Shown here: positions 42,699 to 44,834 of the stretch, piece by piece | Position numbering within the stretch: the first letter of the stretch is position 1 | Layout of the letters: the number at the start of each line of letters is the position of its first letter | Source of the DNA: Bacillus zhangzhouensis | GTDB lineage: Bacteria; Bacillota; Bacilli; Bacillales; Bacillaceae | Assembly: GCF_000715205.1 (NCBI RefSeq) | Contig: NZ_JOTP01000023.1 | Span: 1 to 44,834 of the forward strand | DNA: 44,834 bases | Direction: 5' to 3' | The notes under the pieces: model-generated | Told to the model about the DNA's origin: nothing | The model's input: only the letters and a program-made list of their open reading frames with translations | Databases searched by the model: none | Program-made: the position numbers and the translations under genes

Positions 42699-44546
42699 AT
42701 GAATCCGACACCTTGTTATTTAAATACGTGGAAACGTTTTGTTCGTGAAGGTTTGTTTGATAAGTCTCGTCTGGATAAAAGAGTGATGGAGTCATGGCAC
42801 AGATGTAAACAAGCAAATGTTAATCCGTATTTAGATAAAGGACAGTCGTTGTTAGAAAAGGAATTATTCAGTGCTCAAAAAAAGAAATACTCATTATTCC
42901 TCAATACCGCTCTTCCTTACTTAAATAAAATCAGTCAGCAATTAAAAGAATCTGACATGTTGGCCTTACTCATCGATGCAGACGGGTATGTGCTAAGTCT
43001 GACAGGAAGCCAAAGGACGATGGTGGAAGCAAGAAAAATTAATTTTATGGAGGGGGCGCGCTGGACCGAAACAGATGTAGGGACAAACGCGATCGGAACG
43101 GCACTCGTCATCGGAGAAGCTGTGATGATTAACGGAACTGAGCATTTTTCTATCGCCTCTCATCATTGGAGCTGTTCAGCCGCCCCTATTCGTGATGTAG
43201 ACGGTACGATCTTAGGGGTGATCGATATCTCCTGTATGGCGGATAACAAGCACCCTTTTATGCTTGGAATGGCTTCAACGGTTGCTTATGCCATAGAGAG
43301 AGAAATTCAAGTCCAGCAAAAAAGGAGAGAGATGGAGCTCATCACTCATTGTCTCCAGCAGGTGGAAGCGGACGAACCGTATGTTGTCTGTAATGAAAAA
43401 AAGCAAATTGTTTCTGCAAGCAGGTCGATTAGAGAACGATTTTCAGACTGGTACGGAATGGATGTCGAGCGGCTTATGGCTCATCCATTTGTTATCCGGG
43501 GAAAGCAAATCATTCAATCAGAGCAAGATGGAAAGATGCTAGGCATGTCCCTTTCTCTTGAAGAAGCAACGAAAAGCAACATAACCGTTTCTTTTCCTCA
43601 ATTTCCCGGGGAATCCGGAACAAGTAAGGTGTTTCAACAGACGCTCAGCGAGATGAAGAGAGCGGCACAAACAAATGCTCATGCATATATTTGGGGAGAA
43701 ACAGGTACAGGGAAGGAACTGGCCGCTAGGGCCATTCACTCAGCCAGTGAAAGGCATAGAGGACCGTTTATTGCTGTTAATTGCGGAGCCATTCCTGAAA
43801 GCCTGTTAGAAAGCGAATTATTTGGCTATGCTGAAGGGGCTTTTACAGGGGCAAAACGTCATGGAGCTAAAGGGAAATTTGAACAAGCTCATAAAGGAAC
43901 ACTCTTTTTAGACGAAATTGGCGAAATCCCATATGCGATGCAAGTAGCGCTCCTTAGGGTGATAGAAGAAAGAAAAGTCGTACCGCTCGGCGGGACACAC
44001 GAAATCCCTTTGGATATTAGAATTATTACAGCGACGCACCGGAACATGAATGAACTGCTGAAGGAAGGAAAAATACGAGAAGATTTGTACTACCGTCTTC
44101 ATGTCTATCCAATCAACATCCCGCCACTCAGGGACAGAAAGGAAGACATCCCTGATTTATACCGTTATTATCAAAAGAAACATCAGTGGAATGCGAAGTT
44201 TCCTGAATCTTTTTTTCAGAAGTTGCAGGAGTATCATTGGCCGGGAAACATACGCGAGCTTTTTAATCTGTTTGAACATATAAGGGTGTTGTTTCCTGAA
44301 GGAGGAAGGATTGGGTCGTCTCAATATGATGAGGTATTAGAGGCAATTGACCAGAAAAAAAAGAAGTTGTATCCAGCAGAGGGTCACGATATTTCAAAAG
44401 AACTAACATATAGGGAACATATTCGAAAGCAAATGGTGATAGAGTCACTGCACAAAACGAAAGGTCATGTGTCAGAAGCAGCTAGGTTAGCGGGGGTGCC
44501 AAGAAGCACTTTTTACAAGTGGATGCGAAAGTTTAAGCTGTCGTAA
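42699..44546 (+). CDS. acoR: Sigma-54-dependent activator AcoR
   Basis: Activates acoABCL in response to acetoin. The 615-residue protein has an N-terminal sensor (SWHRCKQANVNP) with a GAF-like domain (FMEGARWTETDVGTNAIGTA), a central AAA+ domain with GETGTGKELAARAIH, the sigma-54 contact loop AEGAFTGAKRHG, Walker B TLFLDEIGE and an Arg finger region (REDLYYRLHVYPI), and a C-terminal Fis-type HTH (GHVSEAARLAGVPRSTFYKWM). ATG 42699 follows AGAGGAGAGGATGG. The gap to the tRNA (44547-44768) holds promoters only. Confidence 0.96.
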   Translation: MNPTPCYLNTWKRFVREGLFDKSRLDKRVMESWHRCKQANVNPYLDKGQSLLEKELFSAQKKKYSLFLNTALPYLNKISQQLKESDMLALLIDADGYVLSLTGSQRTMVEARKINFMEGARWTETDVGTNAIGTALVIGEAVMINGTEHFSIASHHWSCSAAPIRDVDGTILGVIDISCMADNKHPFMLGMASTVAYAIEREIQVQQKRREMELITHCLQQVEADEPYVVCNEKKQIVSASRSIRERFSDWYGMDVERLMAHPFVIRGKQIIQSEQDGKMLGMSLSLEEATKSNITVSFPQFPGESGTSKVFQQTLSEMKRAAQTNAHAYIWGETGTGKELAARAIHSASERHRGPFIAVNCGAIPESLLESELFGYAEGAFTGAKRHGAKGKFEQAHKGTLFLDEIGEIPYAMQVALLRVIEERKVVPLGGTHEIPLDIRIITATHRNMNELLKEGKIREDLYYRLHVYPINIPPLRDRKEDIPDLYRYYQKKHQWNAKFPESFFQKLQEYHWPGNIRELFNLFEHIRVLFPEGGRIGSSQYDEVLEAIDQKKKKLYPAEGHDISKELTYREHIRKQMVIESLHKTKGHVSEAARLAGVPRSTFYKWMRKFKLS

Positions 44547-44646
44547 ATCTTAGGTATGGCAGCATCAAGGAGGCTCTGGTCTCCCTTTGAGAGGTCGGGG
44601 TCTTTCTGCGATGGATCAACAGAAAACAAAAAGGAAGGGAAAAAGG

Positions 44647-44751
44647 CTTGACTGTTATATTAGTATATGTTAAATTGTAAAAGCCGTCGCAAATGAGACA
44701 GGGATGAAACGCTTGAAAATTCTTGACACATTTTTCTGGCATAGATATAAT
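44647..44751 (+). promoter_or_regulatory. Tandem sigma-A promoters of the tRNA operon
   Basis: TTGACA (44723-44728), 17 bases, TATAAT (44746-44751) is a perfect consensus promoter just 17 bases before the tRNA. A weaker TTGACT (44647-44652), 17 bases, TAAATT (44670-44675) lies upstream. Paired promoters are usual for rRNA/tRNA operons. Confidence 0.88.
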
Positions 44752-44768
44752 GAAACATGTCTTATTAT

Positions 44769-44834
44769 TCCGCAGTAGCTCAGTGGTAGAGCTATCGGCT
44801 GTTAACAGCTCGGTAGCAGGTTACAGTTATACAT
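44769..44834 (+). tRNA. tRNA-Asn (GTT), truncated and corrupted at window end
   Basis: TCCGCAGTAGCTCAGTGGTA, then GAGCTATCGGCTGTTAAC, is the 5' half and anticodon loop of tRNA-Asn with anticodon GTT (44801-44803). After base 44806 the sequence still aligns with the expected tRNA but with roughly nine substitutions in 28 bases: the anticodon stem, variable loop and TTCGA of the T-arm are all damaged. This looks like error at an assembly edge rather than biology. Confidence 0.85.

Noticed and set aside
44547..44640. Terminator for acoR
   Set aside because: Only a weak GGAG/CTCC pairing near 44569-44590 without a good T-tract is visible, so no terminator is called.
1..44834. CRISPR arrays, prophage or transposase genes
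   Set aside because: No regular spacer-repeat pattern and no transposase, integrase or phage structural frames were seen on either strand.

Overview
This window is a Bacillus chromosome segment. Protein similarity to B. subtilis is high, gene order is close to its mntH-ydaS to dct to ddl-murF-cshA to alr-ndoA to sigB to tex block, and the differences suggest the B. pumilus group (B. pumilus, safensis, altitudinis) rather than B. subtilis itself. The species group is an inference from memory of gene order and was not searched. Start codons (many TTG), strong Shine-Dalgarno sequences and sigma-A, sigma-B, sigma-W and sigma-54 promoter motifs all fit Bacillus.

Layout. 1-2440: the end of an LXG polymorphic toxin with a YwqJ-type deaminase warhead, broken near base 105, then a YwqK-like immunity gene and an endonuclease V gene. 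2524-5067: small genes, a GNAT acetyltransferase and the manganese importer mntH with a probable MntR operator. 5287-6533: ydaS with a sigma-B promoter and an EcsC-family gene. 6690-11547: the C4-dicarboxylate system dctB/dctSR/dctP. 11757-16737: ydbI, then what looks like an inserted cassette (c-di-AMP riboswitch plus acidic amino-acid symporter plus repeat element), then the ydbJK ABC exporter and ydbL. 16837-23215: fbpB under a Fur box, ydbP, ddl, murF, an esterase, a small conserved gene and the RNA helicase cshA. 23328-28917: ydbST with a sigma-W promoter, rhomboid protease ydcA, acpS, lipoprotein ydcC and alanine racemase. 29208-34814: the ndoAI-ndoA toxin-antitoxin pair and the complete rsbRA-S-T-U-V-W-sigB-rsbX stress operon. 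34892-37778: tex, the tiny sporulation gene cmpA and ydcK. 37991-44546: the acetoin dehydrogenase operon acoABCL with a sigma-54 promoter and its activator acoR. 44723-end: a strong sigma-A promoter and a tRNA-Asn whose last ~28 bases are corrupted at the window edge.

How the parts connect. Most of the window is housekeeping, but regulation is dense and readable. Ddl, MurF, Alr and AcpS supply envelope and lipid precursors. DctB senses or binds C4-dicarboxylates, DctSR switches on dctP, and the nearby symporter is predicted to take up glutamate or aspartate and to be shut off by c-di-AMP. The sigB operon lies in the same window as a sigma-B target (ydaS). AcoR drives acoABCL by a sigma-54 mechanism and is itself placed under CcpA by a cre site in its promoter.

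The observations most worth follow-up are the riboswitch-controlled acidic amino-acid transporter (12798-14292), the pair of ~90-120 bp palindrome-ended repeats (6576-6665 and 14322-14439), and the deaminase toxin/immunity/endonuclease V trio, where the repair enzyme would remove a lesion (deoxyinosine) that a deaminase toxin could produce. Both window edges look like assembly-break points (LXG gene and tRNA cluster), so edge anomalies need caution.
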